DNA of 64,000 nt from Altererythrobacter sp. KTW20L (GCF_023501975.1 NZ_JAMFLH010000004.1:58501-122500); one strand, 5' to 3'; counted from the stretch's first letter, positions 44,664 to 52,307 are shown. Made by a program: numbers and translations. The notes: a model not told the origin generated them from the letters alone.

Positions 44664-46251
44664 GGTCACCACCGCTCTCAATCCCTTCGTCTTGTTGGAC
44701 GTGAGCGTGCGGGATAATTCAAGAACAATCCTTCAGGCGGTAGAAGACCAGTCTTTGATGCACGATCAGGACGTCTGTCATGCCGCGGGTGCATTATTGA
44801 TGCATCCGCGACGAAGAATCGAAGCGGAGTTAGGTTGGTTCCCTGGTCTGAATCCGAATGCTGCAAAAGCGGCTGCTGCTGTTCGGTCAAAAGATGACAT
44901 CGATAGTCTTGGTATTACTGGGCTTCACCGCGCAAATGCTTTTGTTCAACTCGCGCAAGATGAAGCTTCATGCGAAACGGTCGAATCGCTTAAAGAGATC
45001 GTTGCCGAGATTATAAAATCGTCAACCCAAGTCGATCTCGGCCGCATCGTGCAGGAGATCAACGAAGATCGACAATTGGCTGGCTTTCCGATTGTATCCA
45101 ATGTCGAAATGGCAGCGACGGAGTTAGAAAGGCGCCGGGAGCTTTGGCGGCATATCATCCTTGATACGCTAAATCGGGCACAAACAGACGTTATGGCCGA
45201 GGCAATTTACGACTTGGTCAAGGAAGCCATCTCAAATGGCTACGCATCGGCGCTCCTTCACGAGGTCGTTGATGATTACGGGCTTCGTGTCCGTGGGTTT
45301 ATGGATCGGGAGATTGCGGGCGCACAACGGCTCGTAAGCCGAGCCAAGGAACTAGCCGGTAGTCGGCCAGATGCCCTGCCGCCGATTTTGGACGCTATCG
45401 ATGAAATGTTGGAAACGTGGGAGCAGCTCACGTTTCCAATGCATGCCAGCCTCGCCCACCGTGGACAAAGTTACGACGAGAGCGAAGAGCTTGCCAAGCT
45501 TTTACGAGATCTGGCGATTGAGCTTCATAACACGCACAAATTGACCCAGCAGGCGCAGCAGTTGAGTTCATCGCTTCATAAAGCGTTCGAAGCCTCGCCC
45601 GTCATAAATCGTCGTGTCACTGAAGACCTTGAAGCGCTCGACAGTTTCCAAGCCCAATCCAAAGAGCAGCTTGATGACCTATACTATACCACAAAGGTTG
45701 GTTTTCTAGGATTAAATCTCCTTAGTATTTCCCCTGAACAACTCCAGTGGAGAGGGGAAATCTATCCTGTTGCGTCGATTGTGAGCGCGCGTTGGGGAGC
45801 AATCCGCAAATCCGTGAATGGCGTGCCGTCAGGGACTGATTATTTGATTGCATGGTCGGACGGGCGGACGGAAGCTGTCGCGAACTTCGGCTCTGGCACC
45901 GTCTTTGAAGCCTTCATATCGCGTCTGGTCCAACTTCTTGCCGAGCCCCTGGTCACGCAGATGCTAAGTGCGCTCAAGCTTGGCAGAGAGCTTTGGTTCG
46001 GCGAGGCTTCTGTTCGAGACTATGGTGTGACCTTAAAGAAATCCAAGTTCTTTGGGAGCACTGACATCGAATATGGTTGGAACGATGTGACAATCGAGAG
46101 CCTCAATGGCAATCTGGTTATAAGGGGGAATGACGACCCCAAGATACAAGTTGCCATTCCTTATCGAGAGACACCCAATGTGCATTTTCTCGAAATCGTA
46201 ATTCGAGCAACCTTCAAAAAAGGGTCTGGAAGGCTAAGTGATGCCTTCTAA
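44653..46251 (+). CDS. J-like-domain protein of chaperone operon
   Basis: A 532-residue protein with GTG start and AGGAGG at 44638. The N-terminal 65 residues read NPFVLLDVSVRDNSRTIL ... LLMHPRRRIEAELGWFPG, the pattern of a J-like domain without the HPD tripeptide. A long helical middle (about 90-350) follows. The C-terminal 170 residues look like two PH-like beta modules (the first around LLSISPEQLQWRGEIYP, the second around KKSKFFGSTDIEYGW). This would pair with the Hsp70-like protein as a co-chaperone or adaptor, possibly membrane-associated. Fold assignments are by eye. Confidence 0.65.
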   Translation: MSTKVTTALNPFVLLDVSVRDNSRTILQAVEDQSLMHDQDVCHAAGALLMHPRRRIEAELGWFPGLNPNAAKAAAAVRSKDDIDSLGITGLHRANAFVQLAQDEASCETVESLKEIVAEIIKSSTQVDLGRIVQEINEDRQLAGFPIVSNVEMAATELERRRELWRHIILDTLNRAQTDVMAEAIYDLVKEAISNGYASALLHEVVDDYGLRVRGFMDREIAGAQRLVSRAKELAGSRPDALPPILDAIDEMLETWEQLTFPMHASLAHRGQSYDESEELAKLLRDLAIELHNTHKLTQQAQQLSSSLHKAFEASPVINRRVTEDLEALDSFQAQSKEQLDDLYYTTKVGFLGLNLLSISPEQLQWRGEIYPVASIVSARWGAIRKSVNGVPSGTDYLIAWSDGRTEAVANFGSGTVFEAFISRLVQLLAEPLVTQMLSALKLGRELWFGEASVRDYGVTLKKSKFFGSTDIEYGWNDVTIESLNGNLVIRGNDDPKIQVAIPYRETPNVHFLEIVIRATFKKGSGRLSDAF

Positions 46252-46313
46252 GCTGTGACTTGCGAGCACCAGGTATGGCAATATTCGCCTAAGCAAGTTT
46301 ACACCAGTTTCGG

Positions 46314-47483
46314 CTAAGTAAGCTGTAGACGATAGTCGTCAGACGGTATCCGTTTCTTGCCCCCCCAGCCAGGGAAGCTCACCATGGCTTCCTTGCGCAG
46401 TGTTCCTGCAATTGCGCCCGCATCGGTCTTCCGTATGGCATAATCAGCCAGCATCCTCGGCCACACCTCGCCCCACCTGATCCCCGGCTCGGTTGCTGCG
46501 ATCTCCAGCAACAGCAACCTTGCAGCGTTGCGCTGCTCGTCGAGGAACTGGCGGTGGTTGATCCCAGCGCTCTCCCACTCAGTGCCGAACAGCGAAGTCT
46601 GTCCGTTCGTTTCTCGCTTCGCCTGCGACTTCTGGCCCGCGATCTGCGCTTGCGCCGCCAGCGCCTTCACTTGGCAATCCCGGAACACCTCCAGGCCGTG
46701 TGGTTCCCGGGTGGCATATACCAGGAAATAATATGTCCGGTTCTTGCCAGGGTGGCGTATTTCGATGTCGGCGACGTATTTGAAGCCGCCGATGGCCTTC
46801 ACCGCCTCCTTGAAACACGAGAGTAGGAATGCCTTGCGCTCGTCTGGTCCCGAGGCAGGATCCGCCGTCAGACTAGCGAAGCGCGGGCGCCAATCCACTC
46901 CCGGCAACAGACGATCGAACGTATCTGCCAGGTCAGGATGTTCGACGAAGCGGTTCGCAAACTCATACATAAAGTTAAAAACGACCTCGCTGCGCGGCCT
47001 CGCCAGCAGTGGTTTCAGCGCATCCAAGTCTAGGGTGAAACCCTTCGGATCAATCAGCGAGAATGTAAAAGCCCTCTGTGGGATGGCCGATGCGATCGAG
47101 GGTGCCAGCTTCAGAAAATCTCCCCTGTGCGGTTTGACCGACACCTCAGGGAAACGAGCACCAATCCCTTCGAGTTCGCGGAAGGGGCCGGCCTTCTCCT
47201 CAACGAGATGAGCGGTCATCCTGACATCGCGACGTCTGCTTGGCATGTCCCGCCAGGTCTCTCTGGCAGCTGTCAGGCGTTCGAGAGCGATTCCGAACGA
47301 TGTGTCGCCGTAGTTCTCGTCACCGCTCTTCCACGGCCCGGAATACCCGTCAACATAGACCAGCTCGTCAAACGCGCTCGCGATCTTGAAAGCAAGCCGT
47401 TCCAGATACTCCCTTAAGAAGTGGTGCTTGACGTAGGCTTGTTCGCGCCCCGCATAGTGCGGCGGGACTTCGAGTTCGATCAC
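46314..47483 (-). CDS. tcmP: Three-Cys-motif partner protein TcmP
   Basis: A protein of about 389 residues of the TcmP family. Landmarks are HHFLREYLERLAFKIA, the YVDGYSGPW motif (methyltransferase-like nucleotide site), SLIDPKGF and NFMYEFANRF. The family is always found next to the three-Cys-motif protein, which lies directly upstream here. The start is GTG 47483 (GTGA overlap with its partner); a second GTG at 47513 would add 10 residues. The biochemical function is not known; a nucleic-acid or nucleotide modification role has been suggested by the fold. Confidence 0.85.
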   Translation of the reverse strand: MIELEVPPHYAGREQAYVKHHFLREYLERLAFKIASAFDELVYVDGYSGPWKSGDENYGDTSFGIALERLTAARETWRDMPSRRRDVRMTAHLVEEKAGPFRELEGIGARFPEVSVKPHRGDFLKLAPSIASAIPQRAFTFSLIDPKGFTLDLDALKPLLARPRSEVVFNFMYEFANRFVEHPDLADTFDRLLPGVDWRPRFASLTADPASGPDERKAFLLSCFKEAVKAIGGFKYVADIEIRHPGKNRTYYFLVYATREPHGLEVFRDCQVKALAAQAQIAGQKSQAKRETNGQTSLFGTEWESAGINHRQFLDEQRNAARLLLLEIAATEPGIRWGEVWPRMLADYAIRKTDAGAIAGTLRKEAMVSFPGWGGKKRIPSDDYRLQLT

Positions 47484-48211
47484 GCGGCGACCTGCATCGG
47501 CATCTCGTTCCACTCGCGACCGTCCAATTCACGGCCGCCAGTCTTCGGCCGAATGCCACCCCATTGCTTGAAGAAGAATGCCACACCCTGGTCACGGCAT
47601 TGTTCACGCACTTCCCTGACCCACTCTGCTTTCATCGGTCGTGCGCCAGGGCCGCTTTCCCCACCGACGATCACCCAATGGATGCCCGTCAAATCCATTG
47701 GTCCGGCGGGACCTATCAGGGGTTCGATGGACAGAAACCGCACTCCGGCAGGAGCCGCGCGGAGATGATCTATTCGGGAACGGGCCTGCGCTTCCTCGAC
47801 CGAAACACCATGCCAGATGTGGCTTGGTGGTGGCCGATCAGCATACCGAACACGGAGGTAATCTCGCATCCGGGAACTGCGCTTGGTGAGCAGCTGAAAC
47901 ACATGCCAGTCAGCGGCCTCCATCGTGTCGAAGACCTGATCCACGAAGGCTCGCGGAACGCCCTTGTGAAACAGGTCGCTCATGGAGTTCACGAAGATCA
48001 TCCGAGGGCGCCGCCAGGCTAGAGGCTGCACCAGTCGGGCAGGGCGCAACGTCAGATCGAAACCGTTCTCGAACGGATGCCCGGGGACACCCCGGAAGCG
48101 CTCGGCGAACCTCAGCGCATAGCAGTTATCGCAGCCACGCGTGATCTGCGTGCAGCCCGTCACCGGGTTCCACGTCGCGTCGGTCCATTCAATTGCACTG
48201 CCGTCGGCCAT
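47480..48211 (-). CDS. Three-Cys-motif protein (phage Gp37/Gp68 family)
   Basis: A 243-residue protein of the Gp37/Gp68 (DUF5131) family. The N-terminus IEWTDATWNPVTGCTQ is diagnostic, with three cysteines at C20-x6-C27-x2-C30 (TRGCDNCYA), a spacing that suggests a radical-SAM-like iron-sulphur site. Further family stretches are IFVNSMSDLFH, WHVFQLLTKRS and VIVGGESGPGARPM. Known from phages and genomic islands. Translationally coupled to tcmP. Confidence 0.88.
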   Translation of the reverse strand: MADGSAIEWTDATWNPVTGCTQITRGCDNCYALRFAERFRGVPGHPFENGFDLTLRPARLVQPLAWRRPRMIFVNSMSDLFHKGVPRAFVDQVFDTMEAADWHVFQLLTKRSSRMRDYLRVRYADRPPPSHIWHGVSVEEAQARSRIDHLRAAPAGVRFLSIEPLIGPAGPMDLTGIHWVIVGGESGPGARPMKAEWVREVREQCRDQGVAFFFKQWGGIRPKTGGRELDGREWNEMPMQVAA

Positions 48212-48317
48212 TCATCCTCCGAAGAACGAAACGGAAACTGCCACACCGCGAGTCCAAAAGCAACGGACGACGGGAGGGGGAGGGGGATCAGCATTCTGAA
48301 GGAAAAGGAGCCAAATC

Positions 48318-49292
48318 ATGGATTTGAAGGATGAGGCATTTCATGCATCCGCCCAGGCTCTCGAATTGAACCTTCTCGCCTACGGGCCTGAAATTCTAGA
48401 GCTCGAAGGTCCGGAGCGTCTGTATCTCGATGAGCACGATACCCGAGGTATCCGCCTCGACGTCGGCGTGGGTGGGACATTTCCAATTATGAGCGTCGAA
48501 GATGCTACCTTCATCGGACGCGGTGCGAAACTTGCTATCGCCACACTCGACCTGGCCATAGGCCGCCTTGCTGCAGCGCGGACCTGGAAACGCGTCGGAT
48601 CGAAGGGCCCCCCGGCCGCGACTATGAAGACATCAGAACTGACCGTGGCAGTCATGGAGGTCTATGGGCTTGAAGCACAAGGGTTGGTCGATAGCACGTG
48701 GCAAACGACGACGATGCATGAACGATATGACGACCTCGTCCATTGGCGTAGCAGGTCCGAGGTGCCGCGGCTCTTGAGAAGGACCGTGGGTAAAGGATAC
48801 GAGTTCCGTGACTTGCCCGAAGTCGCACCTTGGGTTGCAGGCTATTGCTCGCAGTCGTCTATCAATGTCGAAGCAGTATCCCTTGGCGAGGAGGCTGCCA
48901 TCTACTGGCGCCCACAAGACCATCAGCGCTTCGAAGTGCGCCTTGCATCAGGAATTCCAGAGACGGTAGCGAACGCAATGACGGGAAAGCCACTGAGCGA
49001 AATCGTGGACCATCCGCTCGCTCGTCGCTTTGATGGGATTGTCGAGAACGTCTCGCGATTGAAGAATTCCATCCGTCTGAGCATCCTTCGGGAAGCGTCT
49101 AGGCGCTTTGTTCAGCTCGACATCGACGAGAGTGTGTTAGCCATGTTGCAGGCCGAAAAAAGCAAGCTGCGCGTCGGGCAAGCCAGGATTCAACTCCTGA
49201 TGCAGCGTCAGTTGACTCCGCCCGACGTCGACATCAATGTGGAACCCGCTGTGTTAGAACTGATCAAGGGGTCATCTAGGGCTAAAAGATAG
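48318..49292 (+). CDS. Hypothetical island protein, 324 residues
   Basis: AAGGAAAAGGAG lies upstream of the ATG. No family is recognised. The protein is soluble, without signal or membrane segment. The first third has beta-like stretches (YLDEHDTRGIRLDVGVGG), the middle a basic Arg-rich stretch (HWRSRSEVPRLLRRTVGKG), and the last third is helical (RLKNSIRLSILREASRRF). Divergent from the three-Cys-motif gene. Last gene before the gene-free right end of the island, so perhaps its own small module. Confidence 0.7.
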   Translation: MDLKDEAFHASAQALELNLLAYGPEILELEGPERLYLDEHDTRGIRLDVGVGGTFPIMSVEDATFIGRGAKLAIATLDLAIGRLAAARTWKRVGSKGPPAATMKTSELTVAVMEVYGLEAQGLVDSTWQTTTMHERYDDLVHWRSRSEVPRLLRRTVGKGYEFRDLPEVAPWVAGYCSQSSINVEAVSLGEEAAIYWRPQDHQRFEVRLASGIPETVANAMTGKPLSEIVDHPLARRFDGIVENVSRLKNSIRLSILREASRRFVQLDIDESVLAMLQAEKSKLRVGQARIQLLMQRQLTPPDVDINVEPAVLELIKGSSRAKR

Positions 49293-49375
49293 CCTCATAA
49301 TGAGGCGACGAGTTACATTTCTCCTGAGCCGCAGCGTGAAATCCCATTTTTTTCTTTAATGAAATCAGTGGCTTG

Positions 49376-49400
49376 CAGTTAGTTACAGAGCTAGTTACAC
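49376..49400 (-). repeat. Island right-end repeats, inverted
   Basis: Read on the minus strand the segment contains GTGTAACTAG (49391-49400) and TGTAACTAAC (49378-49387). These are inverted relative to the direct pair at the left end. Confidence 0.5.
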
Positions 49401-49446
49401 CCAGAGGCCCGAGATAACCGTTTTGATCGGATTCGCCCGGATAAAG

Positions 49447-49544
49447 GTGACACAAGTGACAGGGTGTCACTTTCGCCTCTGTCCGGATAGCCGCGTAATT
49501 ACAGGGACTTGTTCCTGAAATCCGCCACGCGGACAAAGTGACAC
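49447..49544. repeat. GTGACA motif cluster
   Basis: GTGACAC at 49447, GTGACA at 49456, the inverted GTGTCAC at 49464 and AAGTGACAC at 49536. The 49447/49464 pair is a perfect 7-bp inverted repeat with a 10-bp spacer. Possible protein-binding or iteron-like sites. Confidence 0.4.
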
Positions 49545-49585
49545 CCCCGGAGAAAAACGCGGGCAGGATCGACGATATGAAAGAG

Positions 49586-49611
49586 CCGGGGGCGACGAGC
49601 CTCCGGCCTTT
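49586..49611 (+). terminator. Terminator-like hairpin
   Basis: GCCGGGGGC pairs with GCCTCCGGC (one G-T wobble) around GACGA, followed by CTTTTCG. A short T-run makes it a moderate intrinsic terminator, just outside the island's right-end repeats. Confidence 0.55.
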
Positions 49612-49655
49612 TCGTGCGCGCTGTGGGAGTTTGTAGGAAAGGCCAATCTGGCAGA

Positions 49656-49706
49656 ATGTCAAAACATATGGACATTCTGCCGCAAAATGTCTAAATATCT
49701 TTACAT
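49656..49706. promoter_or_regulatory. Tandem operators before HTH operon
   Basis: Two ATGTC-n10-(G/T)ACAT palindromes begin at 49656 and 49687, exactly 31 bp apart, so on one face of the helix. The first is extended to a perfect 11-bp arm pair (GGCAGAATGTC...GACATTCTGCC). They lie just before the start of a membrane protein/HTH operon and are likely autoregulatory. Confidence 0.5.
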
Positions 49707-49721
49707 TCAGGAGGTGTGAAG

Positions 49722-50126
49722 ATGTCCCAGGCCAATTATTCTCGGCGCTTGCGTAAAACCACGCTGCTAGCTTTCCTTGGGCCGCTGGCCCTAGCCATTC
49801 CTTCTGGCTTCCTGTTGAGGCAAGTGGTGCCAGGCGAGCAGTTCTGGCTCGTATTCCTTGCCAGTTTGCTGGTGATAGGGGCTGCGTTCTGGGCCTGCGT
49901 CCCATGGTGGCGGACGATGGACGACATGCAGAAGCATGGCCACATGGTCAGTTGGTACTGGGGCGGCATGGCCGGTGGCATGTTGGTGCTGGCGTGGCTG
50001 GTTGCTGCCCTGGGACTTAATAGTGATCAGGCCTTGGGGGCTGTCGCCCTGATCATGGGCCAAACCCTCGGCTTCCTCATCTTCTGGGCGGTGTGGATGT
50101 TGCGCCAGCGGGGGGCGGGCGAATGA
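49722..50126 (+). CDS. Four-helix membrane protein paired with HTH regulator
   Basis: A 134-residue inner-membrane protein with four hydrophobic segments (about 13-32, 40-59, 78-97, 103-125). The ATG at 49722 has AGGAGG at 7 nt. A short basic N-terminus (YSRRLRK) suggests cytoplasmic start. No enzyme motif. It is followed by an HTH regulator overlapping by 4 nt, a pairing seen commonly for small Xre-type regulators with an integral membrane partner. Confidence 0.8.
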   Translation: MSQANYSRRLRKTTLLAFLGPLALAIPSGFLLRQVVPGEQFWLVFLASLLVIGAAFWACVPWWRTMDDMQKHGHMVSWYWGGMAGGMLVLAWLVAALGLNSDQALGAVALIMGQTLGFLIFWAVWMLRQRGAGE

Positions 50127-50332
50127 AGAACTGCCTGCGCGACCTGCGCAAGGCCCGCGGCCTGAGCCAGGCGGAACTGGCCGAAGCGATCGAGGTTTCC
50201 CGCCAGACGATCATCGCGATGGAGGCCGACAAGTACGATCCTTCGCTGCCCATGGCCTATCGGCTGGCGGCCTATTTCGGGGTGGCGGTGGAGGACCTGT
50301 TCTTCAATCCGTTCGTGGGGGACGCGGGGTGA
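50123..50332 (+). CDS. Small Xre/Cro-type HTH regulator
   Basis: A 69-residue DNA-binding protein. The helix-turn-helix is LSQAELAEAIEVSRQTIIAME (about 14-34, core SQAELAEAI and SRQTIIAME), followed by the family end AAYFGVAVEDLFF. Start ATG 50123 overlaps the upstream stop (ATGA). It is the obvious candidate to bind the tandem palindromes upstream of the operon. Confidence 0.9.
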   Translation: MKNCLRDLRKARGLSQAELAEAIEVSRQTIIAMEADKYDPSLPMAYRLAAYFGVAVEDLFFNPFVGDAG

Positions 50333-50356
50333 GGGAGGTCACCATCCATCCGGACA

Positions 50357-50385
50357 CGTCATCCTGAACTTGTTTCAGGATCCAT
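50357..50385. repeat. REP-like palindromic element, copy 1
   Basis: Contains TCCTGAACTTGTTTCAGGA, itself an inverted repeat. The same 29-bp unit occurs in reverse at 50468-50496, so the pair could form a large hairpin. Confidence 0.75.
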
Positions 50386-50467
50386 CATGCCGCGTGCGCG
50401 GAATTGGGGTTCGGTAAACAAACCTCCTGGCATGCTTTCGCAACAGGAACTCCGGGTAATCCGCGAA

Positions 50468-50496
50468 ATGGATCCTGAAACGAGTTCAGGATGACG
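50468..50496. repeat. REP-like palindromic element, copy 2
   Basis: Inverted copy of the unit at 50357 with one or two changes (TCCTGAAACGAGTTCAGGA). It lies in the intergenic space between the HTH gene and the convergent yceD gene. No protein-coding sequence is seen around it. Confidence 0.75.
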
Positions 50497-50516
50497 AGGT
50501 TGGCTTGCTTTGAGCT

Positions 50517-51044
50517 CTACTTCTTCAAAGCCGCCAGCGCTTCGGCCAGCGCGCCCTTCGGTCCTTCGTCCGACAACCCGTGCTTCGCCCGCGCCGCTTC
50601 GGCTTCCGGCCCCGTCAGAAAGGGGTCAATCGCAAGGGCCAGGCTCTGCGCCACGGCTTCGCCCAGGTCGAAGGTCGTGCCGCCATATTCGATCTCGTCG
50701 AGGATCGGGCTGTCGAGGGTGATCTCCTCTTCCGGCGCGCCTTCGGCCAGTTCGGGGACGAAGCGGAAGGTCACGTTTTCGCGGATTTTCACCGCCAGGT
50801 CCTCGCCCGAAATGGCGCAGGGCTGGACAATGTCGGCGCGCATGGTGCCGGTCACGTCCACCGCCTCGCCATCGGCCACAAGGTCGAGCGTGGCGGCAAG
50901 GCTGTCGATCCGCACGATGGCAAAACGCGTTGCCAATGCTGCGCACTCTGCCTCGGTCGCGACCAGTTCCACCGGGGCTGCCTTCAGGTGCCGCCGGTCG
51001 ATCATGCGGCTGAATTCGGGAGCGCTTGTTTCAGGGTTCGGCAT
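50517..51044 (-). CDS. yceD: YceD/DUF177-family protein
   Basis: A 175-residue DUF177 protein; the E. coli member supports 23S rRNA accumulation. Landmarks are FSRMIDRRHL, TGTMRADIVQPCAISGEDLAVKI (one Cys of the usual motif) and the C-terminal EYGGTTFDLGEAVAQSLALAIDPF. ATG overlaps the upstream chaperone's stop by 1 nt. Confidence 0.86.
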   Translation of the reverse strand: MPNPETSAPEFSRMIDRRHLKAAPVELVATEAECAALATRFAIVRIDSLAATLDLVADGEAVDVTGTMRADIVQPCAISGEDLAVKIRENVTFRFVPELAEGAPEEEITLDSPILDEIEYGGTTFDLGEAVAQSLALAIDPFLTGPEAEAARAKHGLSDEGPKGALAEALAALKK

Positions 51045-51559
51045 CAGCCGATCCGCCCCGCCAGCACGTCCTCGTCACTGCGCCCGGCAAAATCGGCGGC
51101 CAGTGCCTTCAGCGCCGCGCCAAGGCCTGCGGGGTCGGGCGTGTCGCTCCAATGCACGTTGCGCTGGAGCACCTCGGCCAGTTGCGCATCGTCACCTGTT
51201 GCCAGCACCCGCCTGAGCGCGCCCATGCGGCCGCCCAGCGCGCCCATCAGCTTGCCCACATGCTTGCCCACCACCACGTCGCCCACGCCGCTTTCGCGCA
51301 ATTGCCCGTCCATGTCCTCAACGAACAGTTCGGTCAGGCGGGCAGTGAGGGGGGCAATGTCGGGGCTGGCCTCCATCCGCAGCATGGCGAGGCTGAGCAT
51401 GTGGACGATCATGTCGAACCGCCCGTCCACCGTGTCGGCCACGCCGTGGGTGGCATAGAATTCCGGACTGCGCGACAGTTCGACCACGCGGTGCCACAGT
51501 GGGCGCACCTGGTCGGTCGGATCGGCCTGGGTACCCAGCAGGCGGGACAGGAAAGACAT
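51044..51559 (-). CDS. Ubiquinol-cytochrome c chaperone family protein
   Basis: A 171-residue protein of the CBP3/UQCC1 family, which helps assemble cytochrome bc1. Family landmarks: LWHRVVELSRSPEFYATHGVADTVDGRFDMIVHMLSLAMLR, quoted by the key runs RFDMIVHM and LFVEDMDGQLRESGVGD and VVGKHVGK. Soluble. It is coupled to yceD and divergent from bamE. Confidence 0.87.
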   Translation of the reverse strand: MSFLSRLLGTQADPTDQVRPLWHRVVELSRSPEFYATHGVADTVDGRFDMIVHMLSLAMLRMEASPDIAPLTARLTELFVEDMDGQLRESGVGDVVVGKHVGKLMGALGGRMGALRRVLATGDDAQLAEVLQRNVHWSDTPDPAGLGAALKALAADFAGRSDEDVLAGRIG

Positions 51560-51768
51560 GGGGCTTGCGGTTCCTTGGCGGGCGCCCGATCATTCCTGAT
51601 CGTTAAGCGCGGGTTCAATGGCCTGTGGGCAGTCGCATGGTCCGCCGGGATTGCACCGGGGCGCGCCAGCCCGTAAGGCTCGTCCCGGACGATATAGGGC
51701 TTGTGGCGCAACCCGCAATGCGGGACGATGGTCGCGGGCCGGGTAAAGAGTTGAAGGACAGCCTCACG

Positions 51769-52260
51769 ATGCAGCGCAATTTTCAGGTCGGCCGATATCG
51801 CATGGCGGTGCGAATCATGGCGGGCATCGGCCTGCTGGCGCTGGCCTCGGGCTGTTCGTCGATCCAGAACCAGCGCGGCTATCTGGTGGACGAAGTGCTG
51901 GTCGCCGCAGTCCAGCCGGGCCTCGACAACCGCGAATCGGTGCAGGCAACGCTGGGCCGTCCCACGCTGACCAGCCAGTTCGGCGATCCGGTGTGGTACT
52001 ATGTGTCCAGCCGCACCGAACAGGCGCCGTTCACGCGACCGCGCATCGCCGCCCAAACGGTGCTGGCGATCCATTTCGATCCCCGCGGCAACGTGCTGGC
52101 CGCCGAACGCAGCGGCATGGAAAAGGTCGTGCGGCTCAATCCCAACAGCAATTCAACGCCCACGCTGGGCCGTGACCGTACCCTGCTGCAGGACCTGTTC
52201 GGCAATATCGGCCAGGTCGGTGCTGCGGGCATGGGCGGACAGGGCGGACCCGGTCAGTAA
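51769..52260 (+). CDS. bamE: Outer-membrane assembly lipoprotein BamE (SmpA/OmlA)
   Basis: A 163-residue BamE-like lipoprotein. ATG 51769 has GAAGGA upstream. The lipobox LASGC ends the signal (about residue 29). The SmpA/OmlA fold is seen in [18 protein letters not shown] and [12 protein letters not shown]-terminal Gly/Gln-rich tail follows. It supports BAM-mediated insertion of barrels such as the TonB receptor at 19475. Followed 47 nt later by hslV. Confidence 0.9.
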   Translation: MQRNFQVGRYRMAVRIMAGIGLLALASGCSSIQNQRGYLVDEVLVAAVQPGLDNRESVQATLGRPTLTSQFGDPVWYYVSSRTEQAPFTRPRIAAQTVLAIHFDPRGNVLAAERSGMEKVVRLNPNSNSTPTLGRDRTLLQDLFGNIGQVGAAGMGGQGGPGQ

Positions 52261-52307
52261 CCTTCGGGTGCTTGCAGCCATGGGGCCTTGGCCCCATATC
52301 CGGCGGC

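Larger units (their letters stand above)
34180..49414. mobile_element. GInt-type genomic island, about 15 kb
   Basis: The region opens with three consecutive tyrosine recombinases and a small coiled-coil protein in one overlapping operon, the reported signature of GInt islands (ginABCD), followed by cargo and a gene-free right end. It interrupts host genes between ssb and a membrane protein/HTH pair. Base composition of much of the cargo is more A/T-rich than the flanks. Boundaries are set from GTGTAACTAG end repeats and a short imperfect direct repeat (AGAGGC...GAGA at 34180 and 49403), and are approximate. No relaxase, transposase or conjugation gene is inside. Confidence 0.75.
49293..49721. 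other. Gene-free right end of island and host junction
   Basis: No credible coding region. Left to right it holds inverted GTGTAACTAG repeats (49376-49400), a cluster of GTGACA motifs (49447-49544), a terminator-like hairpin (49586-49611) and tandem operators (49656-49706). The first part is A/T-rich, as reported for the 3' end of GInt elements. Confidence 0.6.

Noticed and set aside
34269..49611. Terminator hairpins at both island flanks as att repeats
   Set aside because: Both end in CGGCC(C)TTTT..CGT-like sequence, but the stems differ, and GTGTAACTAG repeats lie outside the left hairpin. The likeness is probably common to terminators.
34111..49721. CRISPR array or restriction-modification system in the island
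   Set aside because: No regularly spaced repeats, no cas genes, no methyltransferase or endonuclease domain was recognised.
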